Shown: positions 1 to 12,877 of the stretch, one piece after another | How positions within the stretch are numbered: the stretch's first letter is position 1 | Layout of the letters: each line of letters starts with the position of its first letter | Source: Phanerodontia chrysosporium | Taxonomy: Eukaryota; Basidiomycota; Agaricomycetes; Polyporales; Phanerochaetaceae | Assembly (NCBI GenBank): GCA_001910725.1 | Contig: MJGA01000006.1 | Coordinates: 620,001 to 684,000, forward strand | Reading direction: 5' to 3' | Length of the DNA stretch: 64,000 nt | Made by a program: the position numbers and the translations under genes | The notes under the pieces: model-generated | What the model was told of the DNA's origin: nothing | The model's input: only the letters and a program-made list of their open reading frames with translations | Databases searched by the model: none

Positions 1-850
1 GCTTGGTGCCTCTAGGTGGTGGGGTGTAAACGAAGCCAATCGACGGGATGTCTACCTTCCACTCCTCGAGGCGCTCCGCATCGTCCTCAGGGCGGCCCTC
101 TTGTCGGAGACAAAGGACGTCGAGCCATGCGTATTCGGCTCCGGAGTTCAGGAGCTCGATACGAACTTGCTCAAGGTCGACATCGACTGGCAGGGGCACC
201 GGCCATTCGTAGTTGTTGATTGGCGTCATGACCGTCCGTCTCTGACTTGGGTGCACCCAGGCATGTGAGACGCGCCAGATGAGCCGACTGTTGTCCGGCC
301 AATGCATGACAAGGGGATACCTTACGACACGGTTGCTGTACAAGTCCCAGAGACGGCGGGGCGGTAGAAACGGCACCAGGCCCGTCGGATCGACGAAGAC
401 CCTGTCGTCCGTGGTAGCATAGTGGCGGAAGAGTGCTGTCGCGGCCTCAAAAGCAGGGGCGAAGAGGAAGACGAGCTTCTCAAGTCCTTGTTTTCCCAAA
501 GCGGACGCATGTGGCTGTATGCCATCCCAAAATCCCAGCCCCTCGCCATGCACTGTAGGAGATGCATCTTGAGAGAGTGTACATGGATGTCGTACGAGGT
601 GCCATGTATTCTGTTCAGCTGCTCCAGGAGACCGTCCAGCCCGAGATCTGCACAGGGAATCCTGGCAAGATCGTTAGGTATGGCACCGAAACCAGTGTAC
701 CGGCGCTGCTTTGGTACAACGATATGCTGTGCCGACGGTGGGACTAACTCGAAGACAGCGGCTTGCGATCGGGGAAGCTCAGTCCGCGGAATATGGACGT
801 CCTGCCTGACCGATGACTTCTCCAAGAGATGCTTGAAGCGTTGTCGAGCT
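1..850 (-). CDS. HET-related (heterokaryon incompatibility-like) protein, partial
   Basis: The gene runs leftward off the window edge, so its C-terminal part is missing. Translation of the minus strand gives a pattern known from a large Agaricomycete family annotated as HET-domain-like: an N-terminal segment with DFGMAYSHMRPLW, then RRLWDLYSNRVVRYPLV, then SHAWVHPSQRRTVMTPINNYEWPVP, then a stretch ending EYAWLDVLCLRQEG close to the edge. Members are thought to act in self/non-self or stress signalling, but the role of this subfamily is not established. One frame break lies near 482-487: KDLEKLVF is restored if one base is missing there. The 5' end is uncertain because no in-frame ATG lies near 825, so an upstream exon is likely. 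Confidence 0.72.
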
Positions 851-2278
851 GCATCACATGCATGCTGTGTTCAGTCCGAGACTCGAATCATGCTTTCCAG
901 AAAACGGACCTTTGAATGGATCTTCTGCATTCGCCATAATCGGATCCTAACAGCAAAGTCTAGTAGGATGAGCGTGATCGTGAGCGATATGCGAAGCAAC
1001 ATACAGGGTGATGTGTACAGGATGGGTTAACTCGCGGACACAACCCGTGATGCTGCTATACATACCGCAGTGTAGACGACCAGAAAGGTTTTTCACACCC
1101 GTTTTCCGGAAACACAGGGTCCAACTTCCTCATATCTGGGTCTCGGTGTCGGCCGACGACTGAGAAGCCGCCACATTTTGTTTCGTCCTTAATAGTGTCT
1201 AGTTGTGAAAGATTTCCTATGCATCCAGTATGTCTCTTCATTGTAAGTGAAACAGGACAGAGCACGTACCAACGGTGTGTAAGCGTATCCTTGCCGATCA
1301 CATAGAGGAAGCACGGAGACCTGGAGGGTCAGATGTGCGCACGCACATACCTCACACACAGTCGTGTTCAAGGCCGCACGCCTTGAACTTCTTCGCAGCC
1401 ATCAGCGCATCACGCGCTCACGTGGCGGCGAACAGTCCCCTGGCACCCCGACTCATGCCAGCGCCCTTCAATTTCATTCGTGCAATATTATTCATTGTCT
1501 AGCTATCGCTACGAGGGACTCTTCGTCTGAGCACCACCTAGTTCGACACCAGTTCTTTTTCTGGGAAACATCCGGGGCGCGGGCGAAGGTGCCAACGAGA
1601 CCGTGAGTACTCTATTGATGATCCTCGGCACTGGCATCCTCCAATGCAGTTTCAGAACGTTGGCGTAGTGGGTTACCGGTTGTTGCCGTGCATGAGCGAA
1701 GTGACCTGCAAGATTCAGTCAGGTTTGGTCTGTGATCTGCAAAACAGGCTACCTTGACTTGTTACACAATGTCTAACCGCAGGCTTACTCCGTAACCGTC
1801 TGCCTTGGAAGACTACAGATAGACAAACCATCGGGAATCGTAGAGCATGATTCTCACTTTGCCTTGCGTGACGCAAAGTCCACGAGTCAGTCCTAAGATC
1901 TACTTCTCCGTGGCATCCCTTATTATTTTGCAGTTGCGCAGTCGTGTGTTACCATGCTTGACCGAGACAACGTCTTCCGTATGTGCCAGGCCGGCGTCGG
2001 CTTGCACCTCTCATTTTACATTGCAGTTGAAACGGCGCACGATACGTCAAGTGCAATTGTCTCACGACGTTGCTAACGCATGTTGGACACCGTATACAGC
2101 AGCCGCAACCGGAATTATGTCAGGCGGACGCTAGCAACGGACAGTCTGACACAATAAGAGGTCCGAGCATGAGGCTCACCTCGAGCTATAACATAGCTGA
2201 TATGAGCTAGGGCACGCGGAGCGACTCTCACATTCCCCAACATCCCACCCAAAGCTCTGCGGTTCATCATCACTTACA
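851..2278. other. Intergenic region, no gene recognised
   Basis: About 1.4 kb between a leftward and a rightward gene. Only short open frames without family resemblance are present. It probably holds the upstream regions of both neighbours. Confidence 0.5.
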
Positions 2279-3443
2279 ATGTCGCGAGACGTACTAAGCC
2301 CGCTGGCAGGCTTCTCTCCCCTCCTGTCCTTCAACTCTAACAGGCAGCAACGTCAAACACACGTACCTGCGCCGCTCATCATTCCAGGTTATCCAGTCGA
2401 TGAGCATGCAAAGAGAGCTCGCCCGGCTGAGCCTGGTCATTCTGCTCGTGCTGCGCCGCCGCCGTCCGGGTCTACACAAGCTGCTCGCTCTCCTCCGGTT
2501 CGCAAATCGACATACCCTACCAATGCTCAACGACCTGCAACTGCGGCTTTCCCATCGACGCAGCAACCCGCGCCCGCCTACCCTCCACCGCCGTATTCCG
2601 CTGCTCAGTCCGGGTCCGCGTACGCCCAGCAAGCATCTAATGCGGCGTCCATGGTTCCAACGCGCCCGCAGTCTGCCCCGCCGCTTCAAGCCAGGCTCGA
2701 GCCCGTGAACTCAGACACGGTTGATCCAGACGATATAGTCTGGATAAACGGCAAGGCGTACGACAAGGGGGCTTTTGCCCGCAGTCTGACGCCGCAGACG
2801 CGCCTCGAGCTTGCTCAGAGGGTCTTGCAGGACCATCCTGGACGCGAGGTTGCGTGGCTCAAGTGGGAAATTCTCTGCAGGTATGGGTTCGATCCCGACG
2901 ACTACCATGATGTTGCGAGATACATCGAGAGCTGTTATCCGTGCGTTTATTGTTCGAGAGAGCTCGTACCCGTTATTGATCATTGTCCACATCAGGAGGC
3001 AGCCTGCAATGCCAGCCCTGAAGGGTATGCCCACGGAATTCCAGGCATCAGTCCTAGGAGAGTCGAAGGCCAGGTGTCGGAAGTTGTTCAAGCGTGCTAG
3101 AAAGGCCTACACATGCGATGACGTGAGTCTGCCTGCTCCCTCGAGGTGCATGTCAGCGACCACGTACAACGATGGCTGGCCTTGTGCACCCGCCTCTGCA
3201 TATGCGATGAATCCTGTCCCAGGCGTGGTACCTGCGCAGGGTATGTACTAGCCTTCGTGATCTTTGTAATCTCATCACTAACAAATAATTCTCGAAGGCC
3301 CTTCCATAATGACAGCACCTCTCGCAGGCGGCTTCCAGCACCAGTTCATGCAGCCCGCAGCGGGACAGATGGCGTACTATTACCCTGGCCTTCCTGCGCC
3401 TAGCGTGGATCCCACGCAAGGTTGGACGTTCGTTAAACTATAA
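2279..3443 (+). CDS. Unknown proline-rich protein
   Basis: I do not recognise this protein. The start ATG at 2279 opens a Pro/Ala/Gln/Ser-rich N-terminal half, followed by a charged globular-looking segment (DPDDIVWINGKAYDKGAF, later GFDPDDYHDVARYIES). A likely 56-base intron at 2940-2995 joins this frame to a basic segment with CRKLFKRARKAYTCDD. A second likely intron at 3241-3297 leads to a final exon with MTAPLAGGFQHQFMQ and a stop at 3441-3443. Low-complexity flanks around a short folded core suggest a regulatory or scaffolding protein, but that is only inference. Exon borders were placed by eye from GT-AG signals and frame continuity. Confidence 0.5.
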
Positions 3444-3489
3444 CACACCCGGCGAAATTACAGGTTATTTAATTCGTGATCATGATGGA

Positions 3490-4832
3490 CTACAACGACA
3501 GGATTGATTCCAGTTCTATGACGAAGATTCTTCCTGCTGCGTGCATCTTAGGCATGAGTTCTGGGAGTAAGTTCTCCGTATCTACCCTGTACTCGTCCAC
3601 GCAGAGATCAATGGTAAAGCTCCGTCCAGGGGATTCCGAAAGCGACATATCTAGACTGTTGAGTATAACCCGGCTGTCCATGACCCGTTGCGGGTACAGT
3701 TCAAGCTCTAGTTCAACTCGCTCCAGTCTAAAGTAGTCCTGAACCAAGCTACGCATATTCAGTTCCATTCTGATCCAGGGCCCGTGCCCGATGGTAGTGA
3801 TGATGCTCACTAGTTCTGCGTTAGCCCCGAGTCCGAAGTGTGAAGACCGGGATTCTTGCTTACTTGACATATCGGAAAGACTGTCAACCTCTAGGTCGAA
3901 CTGCTCGCAGGCGTCGAAGGGTCTAAGGAGGGCCTTGTACATGTCGATGATGGAATTTATGTCGTCGGGGTGGATTGGACGTTGTGGAGACCACGAGGCG
4001 ATCGGGAATGCCTGGTTGTGACGGGCATGTGCGGCTGCCCGGAGAGGCAGAGCGTGAGGAGGACGGGTAGAGAGTGACAGGATAACCTGCAATTGTCCAG
4101 TTCCAGCAGATGTGGAGGGCACTTCAGCACCGAAGCAGGCCAACATAGAGGTCGCCCGATGCCTTCGATGCGCGCCCGCACCATGCTCAGAATCTCCAGA
4201 CAATCAATGGCACGGATGATGCGCAGGAGCTCCGCTGACTTGCATGTCCAGTTGACTATCTCCAGACACTTGAGGCTGCGTAGGGGGTGGAACAGTGCCG
4301 ATAAAGCGGAGTGTACGCGTGGAGGGGCTGGATGCTGCAGATCGTGTGCGACCCATCTCAGGTGGGTCAGATGTTCAAATCGCCATGCAAGAGAAGCAAG
4401 CACGAGATGGAGGCTAGGCGTGACATCGCCCACAGCGCCGTCAACTTTCCAATGTCGAGTCGGCCGAATATCCAGCTCTTTCACGAGAGGACCAACGCCG
4501 TTGTCGGAAAACCCGATGGTGTGGCAGAAATGGCGGAACTGGGTCATCCGTTCCAGGACAATCTCTTGAAAGATCAGAGGGCGGAAGATTTTCGACCAGC
4601 TGCGGCACACAACGGAGAGCGAAGTCCAAGGCCATCGACTACGTGCGTGCACGGTGAAAAAAAGATCCGCGTGCATGACGGTTTACACACACCTCACAGG
4701 GTCGATCCGAGTACACTCTTCGTCCGCGAGAAGGGTTGCAATTAGCATCAGAATTTCTGGAGGAAGGAGCGCTGCGGTGCGCCGAAATCGATCACGTCTT
4801 TGCACCCAGAAAGATGTCGACAAATCAACCAT
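3490..4832 (-). CDS. F-box protein with leucine-rich C-terminal region
   Basis: Three exons read leftward (4693-4832, 4079-4638, 3490-4034), with introns of 54 and 44 bases. The N-terminus carries an F-box-like motif, LLPPEILMLIATLLADEE, continuing across the first intron into WPWTSLSVVCRSWSKIFRPLIFQEIVL. F-box proteins bind Skp1 and present substrates to SCF ubiquitin ligases. The remaining ~300 residues have the Leu-rich, irregular repeat character of Agaricomycete F-box/LRR proteins (for example LRSLKCLEIVNW, HLLELDNCRLS). The start at 4832 (MVDLSTSF) was chosen because it sits shortly before the F-box; a longer upstream frame exists to 5114. The substrate is unknown. Such genes are heavily expanded in mushrooms and polypores. 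Confidence 0.72.
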
Positions 4833-5378
4833 ATCGAATGCGAATCCAACTTGCCCGAAATTTGTCAGAAATAGGATTGGAGTTTGATATCTAGAAGCTG
4901 TGTGGTAATCCAGTGAGGCGATGCACACGAGAGGACGGAGCAGCATCTGGGCGTCATTGAAGGCAGGGTACTGTGAGTGTCCTACATGGCTCGAAGTCAG
5001 TAAAGCTGTGTAATTTATTGTGTTCAACTGTATCAGCGGGCAAAAGCTCACCCAAGTGTTTACCGTTCTTTGTGTAGAATATAGTATGGTGGGGTCGAGA
5101 TATGCCGCATCCAATGATATCTCCGGCTGAAACGTCCTACATGAGTAAATACAATAAGCCTAGTACTTGAACAGTACTCACCTTGAATGCCATGCTCTCG
5201 AGTTCCCTGTGCAAAACAGTCACCGTAGTAGTATGAGTGTTTGCTCCGATTTTGATCATCCCATACTAGTCTAGAGTACGCGGTGCAGACAAATCAGAAG
5301 AGGATAAATAGTAATAAGTTATCAGAGCGAACCCTACTGTCATCCTCACGCTGTGGGCCTGCGTTTTGAGTTTACATT
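4833..5378. other. Intergenic region, nothing clear
   Basis: The frame of the upstream F-box gene stays open to 5114 on the minus strand, so part of this stretch may be its 5' exon. Otherwise no supported feature was seen. Confidence 0.35.
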
Positions 5379-5774
5379 CTAGACATCAATACGTGTTCTC
5401 GGAAGAAGCACTGACTGTGTGGTGTCTCGCAGGTGGACTTCCTTAATGAGAACCTCGTAATAGAAAAATGGGCAGGCTACATGGATGCAGCATCTGCTGG
5501 AATACGTCTTGGTATGCTTGTACTGGGAGTAGAGTCCATATGCGGTCGCCTGAGGCAAGTATTGAGATTCGCGATACCAGGAGCCTTGCGCGAGGTCGAG
5601 CTGTATCGGATAGCCATCAGCAACGTCCAAGCTCTGTGGTAGCTGCCAATGGAGTATCGGTTGGGGAAGCGCTGGATCTAGAATTGACCCAGCGAGATAG
5701 TTGCGCATATGAATTGGAATGTGCACCAGGTGAGACATTCGAGAGGAGGGTATAGGCGGAAGACCCTCGAACAT
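5379..5774 (-). CDS. Doubtful small ORF, unknown protein
   Basis: An open frame of about 130 codons with protein-like composition, including LVHIPIHMRNYL, LPQPILHWQLPQSLDVADGY and QYLPQATAYGLYSQYK. The central PILHWQLP...LDLAQ piece faintly recalls DUF6699-type fungal proteins, but not enough to assign it. An overlapping plus-strand frame (5433-5642) is also protein-like, so the coding strand is uncertain. It could be a decayed fragment. Confidence 0.25.
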   Translation of the reverse strand: MFEGLPPIPSSRMSHLVHIPIHMRNYLAGSILDPALPQPILHWQLPQSLDVADGYPIQLDLAQGSWYRESQYLPQATAYGLYSQYKHTKTYSSRCCIHVACPFFYYEVLIKEVHLRDTTQSVLLPRTRIDV

Positions 5775-6553
5775 TAGGAGGAGAGCTGCATTTGTAGGCC
5801 ATAGGAATCAAAGAATACGTAGGCCTACAGGGGGCGGTGGGTCTATGAGTCAAACTGCGACCGATACCCTGAGGGGGCAACGCACCGCTCACGCCAATCC
5901 AAGGCAGTGCCTTTCGCATCCCGGACCTCAGGCCCAGTATCCAGGACATGGATGGCATCCTGAAAGGCAGACACCAGCTCAAGGCAATGCCTACATTCCT
6001 GCAGTATCCTGATGCATGACTGCGTTGCACAGGTTGTCTAGTCGCAATTTGGCACGTCCATGCGGCAGTCGTTGTTAGAACTCGCGAGATTCTCACGTGC
6101 CGGATGAAGTACGCACTGCTTTAGTTATTAATATAGACGACTAAGGACGTTGTTCGAGCTCTGGGTCTTCAAGAGAAGTGTGCAATCGCTGATATGTAAG
6201 ACTTGCAGGAAGACTCGTTGAGGAGTACTTAGCGTTCGCGACCAGCGGCGCTCTCAGTATTAGTGCTATGCATAAGCAGGCCAAAAGCCCGGCGAGTTCT
6301 GATGGGGTTTGTTCATTCGTTCTTGCTGAAGATATATACATGCTGTTAAGGAGAGGCTTCTATGTGGGAGGTGGGTACTAGAGAGGCATGTGTATACGTA
6401 CCTTCGTGGTCAGAGAGTACTATCCGCGGCATGCGCAGGAAATGATAGACGCCATGGTAATGGTGCTTACGCGCGCGTACGCGTAATGGACGCGAGTTTC
6501 CAGAACTCATTTTAGTAGCACTTGCAAACACCCGTCACCTATCCGCATACAAC
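5775..6553. other. Intergenic region upstream of UFD2
   Basis: About 780 bases holding short open frames on both strands with no recognisable protein. The part next to 6553 is the presumed UFD2 promoter and 5' leader. Confidence 0.45.
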
Positions 6554-9500
6554 ATGTCAACCAATCCTCAAGACGATGCTGAGAGGGTGAGTTACCTGCG
6601 AGTTTCCTTACGAATCCACACGCCGAACTGCCTACAGATTCGCTTGAAACGACTCGCAAAGCTTCAAGGCGTAGCTTCCTCTTCTCCCTCCCCCGCACCG
6701 ACCTCTGGTTCTACATCTACTACCCCGCCAGCTTCCAAACCTCAAACACCGCCACCTCAGACGAAGCCAAAGCCTGTCCCAATAACTATCAAGCGACCGC
6801 GGAGTCTCAGGCACAGTCTACACCGCCGCCACCGAAGAAGAAGGCACCGACCGCACCAGCGCAGTTCGATTTACCGACATGGGAGAACGAGACGATACAG
6901 GCTGTGCTGAACGTAACTTTGGACGTATGTATGAGCCTTATCGGCTGTGCGGAGTGTCATAAACCTGTCTCGTCTTCAGAGAGAATACGCAGAGAAGACC
7001 GGATGGGAAGTCGTGTGGCTGAAGTCTCTGGCTGCAGAGTTAGAATCTGAGGCACCAGGTGCGTCTCGGAAGACTGCTATATCGTAGATGTTAGCTAACA
7101 TCGGTGCAGACGCTTCCAGACCACCCGTCTGAGCAGCGATATCATTGACCGCCTGCTCATTGCGAGGCTAGAACTTGACCCTCAAGGCATGTCGTAAGTC
7201 CCTATTTATATAGTCGCTACACACATACTCAATATTAGCAGAGATGACCTCGAGTATCTCCCTGTCCTTGCATCCATCCAACCTCAGACTGTCTTCGAAT
7301 ATCTCGTGGCATGCTGGAAGCGAATCAATACTGCGAGATCGACCCTGGTCAAGAAGGTTTGCCTCTTTGCCTCCTCGTGTATCCAATAAATCGTAATCTG
7401 AAATCCGTTACAGGGATACTCGCCTCAAGATACACAATGCGCCTCGGACGTTCTGGACAAGCTGCGGGATTTGGTCATCAGCTATGCAGGTCTTACGCTT
7501 CAAGAGCCAGAAATGTTCCCTCAACCGCCTGGGTACTGCGTCACGCCCAAAACGTGTCGCTACATTGCTGACTCTGTTCTTGTAGCAAGGCGATAGGCGC
7601 GCCGGAGTTTGTTGCGAACCTGATCAACCTCTCCTCCTTGGCCGCCCCATTGCTCTCTGTACAGAGCTCAAGCAACGCTGTCCTGTACCCGTCAGATTTG
7701 CAGCCCTTCCTGCAGGACCTTGTCAGGCGTTTTGACAACGAAGACCGCGAGCTGGATGCGGTCCTCGGACCAGTCGTACGGGGTCTCTGCTTCCACGAAT
7801 CGCTTTTCCGTCCCGAAGGTCTGGCAGGCGGGGATGCAAGCTGGCGTGGCGTCATCAGCGGGCTCGAAGCCCTAGTCAGCGTCAAGGCGGTCGCAAACAT
7901 GATCATTCGCCTGGAGGACTTCAATCCACCGAATGCACAGGCACATAATATCGAACTCATCAGCTTGTTCGGGCCTGTTCTCAGACTAGGTGTCTTCGAC
8001 AGGGAATGGGTGCGTGACTTCCTGTCTATGACAACGAATCCTCTGACTGTCCTTAGCCTTCCATTGCTGCAGCGTACTTCACGAAAGCCGAGGGACGACC
8101 AGCCACAGATATCGAGTCTGCGCGTGCAAGCTTGCGCGGAACATTGAAGAGCTTGCAGGTGAGCTTAACACCTCAAAAGCCCTCTCATAGAACCCAGATG
8201 AACGTCCTTTGAAGGCTTCAATGTTCCAAATATTTAACACCCTAGTTCGTTGCTCAACAGAGGCGCGAGAAGCCGTCCTCAACTATTTCGCAAGGATCAT
8301 CGCGCTGAACATTCGCCGTGCAGGCATGCAAGTAAGTGCAGTAGTAGTGGCAATTATAGTTTTTTCTGATTCACTTCGTCAGGTGGAGCCAGATACGGTC
8401 GCGTCTGATTCCTTCATGGTGAATCTGCAGGCTATTCTGTTCAGGTTCTGTGAGCCTTTCATAGATGCCAACTACTCGAAGGTCAGTGGCTACCATGAAC
8501 CACCTATCGCAATTCTGAACGAAGTATAGATTGACCGTATTGACCCGCTGTACTACGCACATTCTACCAGGCTTGACCTGAAAGATGAGACGCGCATCAA
8601 CGCAACTAGCCAAGAGGCAGAGGAGTGGAAGCAACAGCATGTCAATGACGGGGGTACGTCCCTGCTGTAACATGAAAGTCCGAGGCTTACACCGTCATTA
8701 GCCCCTGCTCCGACATTCATCTCGGATATCTTCTACATCACGCTCGCAATGAACCATTACGGTTACCGGAAGACGATCACGACTTTCGAGGAACTTGCTC
8801 GGCAATACGATGAGATGGAGCGGCACTTGAACAGCTTGAAGGTGACGGCTCGTGGCGCACTGTACATTTCGTTCACCTCCCGTTCAGGGACTCCACGCTG
8901 ACTATCTGCGGATCGTTTGATAGACTCCTCTGCGGGCGCGCATGGAGGCCGCCATCAACGCAGTAAAGACTGAGATGGACAAGGTGCAAGCGGCACAGAT
9001 GGCATTCCAAACGCAGCTCGCGGAGCCTGAACTCGTCTTCCGCGCTATCAGCTTCACGAACTTCGTATCGACCTGGCTGATACGTCTGGCGGACCCTAAG
9101 CACCAGCATCCAAACCAAACCGTAGAGTATATATCTTAGAACATTCTCGTTCCGCAAGGGCATGACTTACTGAAACGATCTCTAGGCTGCCGCTTCCCAA
9201 AGACGTGCCAATATCCTTCAGGGTTCTGCCCGAGTATGCAGTCGAGGATGTCGTGGAATTTCACTTATTTGCCATCCGGTAAGCTTCCAATCTCTCACCG
9301 TCGGAGTGTAGCTAACCATAGTGTAGTGCAGCGCCGGACAGCCTTGAGCTTACAGGCAAAGTGGAGCTGATGATGTGGGCACTGACATTCCTCACCTCGA
9401 CATGGTACATCAAGAATCCGTTTTTGAAGTCCAAGATGGTCGAGGTGTGTACATTAGAAGCAAGTATCTCTACTGTCAGCGCTGAGTTGCATGCTGCCAG

Positions 9501-10993
9501 GCGTTGTCGTATGCCTGCTGGAAATACGACGGGCGAAGAAGCGTCCTAGAGTCTACATTGAACACACACCCAATGGCGCTCAAGTATCTGATGCCGGCTT
9601 TGATTCACTTCTATATCGGTACGTATAGTCCAGCTTATGCCTGCCTCTTGGATCGACATTGACTGGGGCTAGAGGTCGAACAGACTGGTGCAAGCTCGCA
9701 ATTCTACGATAAATTCAGTAAGTGCCTTCGGCTAGTTTGTACAGCTTTTGTTAATGCAAGTTGTTTCAGACGCACGGTAAGCTCTCATGATTGGAAAATG
9801 TCTCTCAGAACCTCACATAGCATCTAGGCGGGCCATTGCATTGGTATTCCGCACGATTTGGAATAACCCTCAACATCGCGACGCCCTCAAGGCTCAGACC
9901 ACGTACGTCTGGAGAATGATCGTGTGCAGAGAGTTTTTGACAGGAGACACACAGAACGAACATGGACCGCTTTGTCCGCTTCGTCAACCTCATGATCAAC
10001 GATGTGACCTACCTCTTGGACGAGTGCTTGACTGACCTCGCGAAGATCCACGAACTACAGACCGAGATGGCAGATACAGAAGCCTTCAGCCGTCAACCTC
10101 TGCAGTACCGTCGCGAGCGCGAGGGAACGCTGCGCTCGCTGGAACGGCAGACCACCACTTATACGCAGCTTGGGAGCTCGACCGTTGCACTGCTCAAGAT
10201 GTTCACCGCCGAGACCAAGGAGCCATTCATGGTGCCCGAGATCGTCGACCGTCTCGCTGCAATGCTCGACTACAACCTCGACGCACTCGTCGGCCCGCGC
10301 TGCCGCGAGCTGAAGGTGAAGGACCCGGAGAAATACAAGTTCAAGCCTCGCGAGCTGCTCGCCGATATCCTTCAGGTGTATCTCAACCTTTGCGAGCAGG
10401 GCGAGTTTGCCCGTGCCGTCGCGAATGATGGGCGGAGCTATAAGAAGGAGATCTTCGAACGGGCGGCAGCATTGGCGACCAAGCATTTCTTGCTCAAGAG
10501 CGAGAACGACGTCGAACGCCTCAGGTTGTTCGTGGTCAAGGTCGAGGAGACAAAGGCAACTATCGAGGCTGAAGAAGACCTCGGCGATGTGCCTGATGAG
10601 TTCCTCGGTAAGTGCTCGCCCGTAAAGGCCCAGACTGCATTCTTACAAACCTCTTCGCTAGACCCGCTCATGTACACCCTCATGCGCGACCCCGTCATCT
10701 TGCCCAGTTCGCGCACTGTGATCGACCGATCCACGATCAAATCGCACTTGCTGTCTGACTCCAAGGATCCCTTTAACCGTATGCCGCTGTCGCTCGAGGA
10801 TGTTATACCTGGTATGTTGCTTCGGACGTCGAGAAAATGAACATACTGAACAACGAATGCTGTAGATGTTGAACTGAAGGCCAAGATAGACGCCTGGCTC
10901 GCGGAGCGCAAGAACAAGAACACTGCCTTCGATAAGCCAGAGTCTGAAGTAGTCGACATGAACAAGGATGCGGATGCCATGGACACTTCATGA
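6554..10993 (+). CDS. UFD2: Ubiquitin conjugation factor E4 (Ufd2 family, U-box ligase)
   Basis: Ufd2 extends ubiquitin chains on substrates already carrying ubiquitin and works with Cdc48/p97 in proteasomal degradation. The gene has well over a dozen short introns. The N-terminus ([11 protein letters not shown], then [11 protein letters not shown]) leads into a Pro-rich linker. The long Ufd2 core follows, with hallmarks such as [39 protein letters not shown]-type [18 protein letters not shown] and [11 protein letters not shown]. The C-terminal U-box reads [18 protein letters not shown]...[16 protein letters not shown], the fold that binds E2 enzymes. Two places near the 5' end need care: the shift of frame near 6780 fits an 86-base intron (6708-6793), and the junction near 7060-7110 needs a less canonical donor. 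Stop at 10991-10993. The start is well placed: Ufd2 proteins begin just before the LKRLAKLQ motif. Confidence 0.95.
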
Positions 10994-11215
10994 AGTAGCT
11001 TCAGGCCTACAAGCGCAACAACAAGAGATTGTATAATGTGTAGCAATGATGATTTCTGATTGGACTGTATAAGCGTGCATGCATGATATATTCAGACAAG
11101 TGGCATAGGTGCATATGAACATGTAGGAGATACCGACAGCTGATCCTTGTGCGGATGTAGTACAGGTGAGCATAGACATAAGGAGAGACGTTCAGCCAGC
11201 CAAGTTGATGCGGTC

Positions 11216-12150
11216 TCAGTGCCTATATCTCATCTCCACGCTGTAGATGTGCGTTGTCTCTCCGTGCCTGGTATGGGTCATGCTGCTCGCCCTCACGCGG
11301 TAGGGATTCCCAGCCTGAGCCGGCGACAAAAGCGCCATGCCTGAGTGTTGCGCGGCGGTGCCCGGAACTATCTGATGTCCACCCGTCGGGGTCATCGTCC
11401 GCACGATACGGCTGTACCGCGCCGTCATCATAGGAGGGTACCCAGCTGCCGCATGCGTCATCTGCTGCGGGCTGGGCGCCATCGGAGACGTTACGACCCA
11501 AGCAGGGACAGGCTCGGACGCTCCCTGGTTGACTACGGAGCCGGCGTACGCAGCTGCGAACGGAGCGGCTTGAACTGGACTCGTCGCCAGGGGTGCGTTC
11601 ACCGCAGGGGTCACTGGGCTGGCGTAGAGCGTCGCTGCGCGAGATCTCAGCGTCTGGCGGTCATGCGGGGAAGACGACGCCACGATGGATCGCTCACCTG
11701 TGTAATAGCCCACTGGCACGCTGCCGGAGGTCCGCGCTGCCCCATGTGCGCGAGATTTTGCGGGCGATGGCCGCGTTGCTGCGCCGCGCGCTGACATATG
11801 ACAGTGAGTCACTCGGGGCGAGGGTTGCGCTGTCGTCGTTGTCATCGTCGTGGAAGCTGTGGTGGCTGCGTGGCGCCGCGGGACTGCGTGGCTCTGGCAC
11901 ATTGAGCAGCCCGCCGTGACCTGCTTGAGGAGGAGGGCCTTCCCTGAAGGAGAGACGCCGTTTTAGCTTCTGGATAACAGACAGGCGGGCTGCAGGAGCG
12001 ACTGACGGTGCATGTGCATGGTAGGCGTCGGAGGACGGTAGCCCGGCGTTGCTGCGCGTGGCTCTGGGGTGAGGGCCAGCCGTCGTTCTGTGGCTCGACA
12101 GCAGGAAAGCGTTGGGATGGGGAGTTCGGCATTTCGCTCAGGTAGCCCAT
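11216..12150 (-). CDS. Unknown low-complexity protein (Ser/Ala/Pro-rich)
   Basis: I do not recognise a family. The frame starts at 12150 (MGYLSEMPNSPSQRFPAVEP) and continues in another frame with LSVIQKLKRRLSFREGP, PRSHHSFHDDDNDDSATL and ARKISRTWGSADLRQRAS. After a likely short intron beginning GTGAGC near 11700, a Ser/Ala/Pro-rich tail follows. The change of frame near 12053 has no good splice signal and fits a missing base. The KLKRRLSFREG piece resembles a basic kinase-site or nuclear-localisation patch. Two frames are open over the last 280 bases and I cannot decide which is used. It is probably an intrinsically disordered fungal protein. Confidence 0.4.
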
Positions 12151-12877
12151 GGTGTGAGTTGTAAGTAGTGTGAATGCTTGGAAGGAATGCTTGTGGTGGT
12201 GGCTCTTGCTGCTACCTCCAACCCGTTTTATACGTGCCACAAACCTCACTTGGGAATGTTTACCGTTGCAGCGCCACGAAAGTGTTGGCATGACGAGACG
12301 AAAAAGCAAGGTGTCGTTGGTATATTCGTTTGTGCTCCTGCGTGTGGCGGCGCAGCTCGTTGTACAGACCGTCACAGCGACAACGGTCTTGTTTCTGCGC
12401 CACACTGTTGCAAACACCCAGTAAGAATTGGTCGTTTCGCCTACGGCCTCGCAATCGTCATCGACTTGTAGCACACGTGGTTGCACGCAGCCTGCGCTGT
12501 GTTACAGGCCGCGACTTCAATAGGCATGTGTCATATAGAGAAACATTAGACATAGCATGTGCACGGCAGGTTCAAGATCAATTACGACACCTGTGCTACA
12601 GAGGCGCAGATTGCTTAGCGTATCCGAGCCCTGCAGATCGAGAAGCTTGAATGGTGATACATTGATGAGGTACAAATCTCTCGAGTCCTGGTAGCAACTC
12701 GTGCTACGTACAAGAGGCCATAGAATGTCCGTTGTCTTGTGCTACAGAGAGGCCATCGTACTGCGATAGTGATGAAGGTATAGATAAATAAAAGTTCAAC
12801 ATAAAGCATGCTGCAGGACTAGAGGTCTGTCCACATGACACCGGACCAATAGAATCAGGAGCAGATAAGCTGTCCCG
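12151..12877. other. Intergenic region, nothing clear
   Basis: About 730 bases between two leftward genes, with several overlapping open frames on both strands and no recognisable protein. Confidence 0.4.

Noticed and set aside
5433..5642. Plus-strand ORF starting MDFLNENLVIEKWAGYMDAA
   Set aside because: It looks protein-like but overlaps a minus-strand frame of similar quality; no start context, splice signals or family resemblance decides between them.
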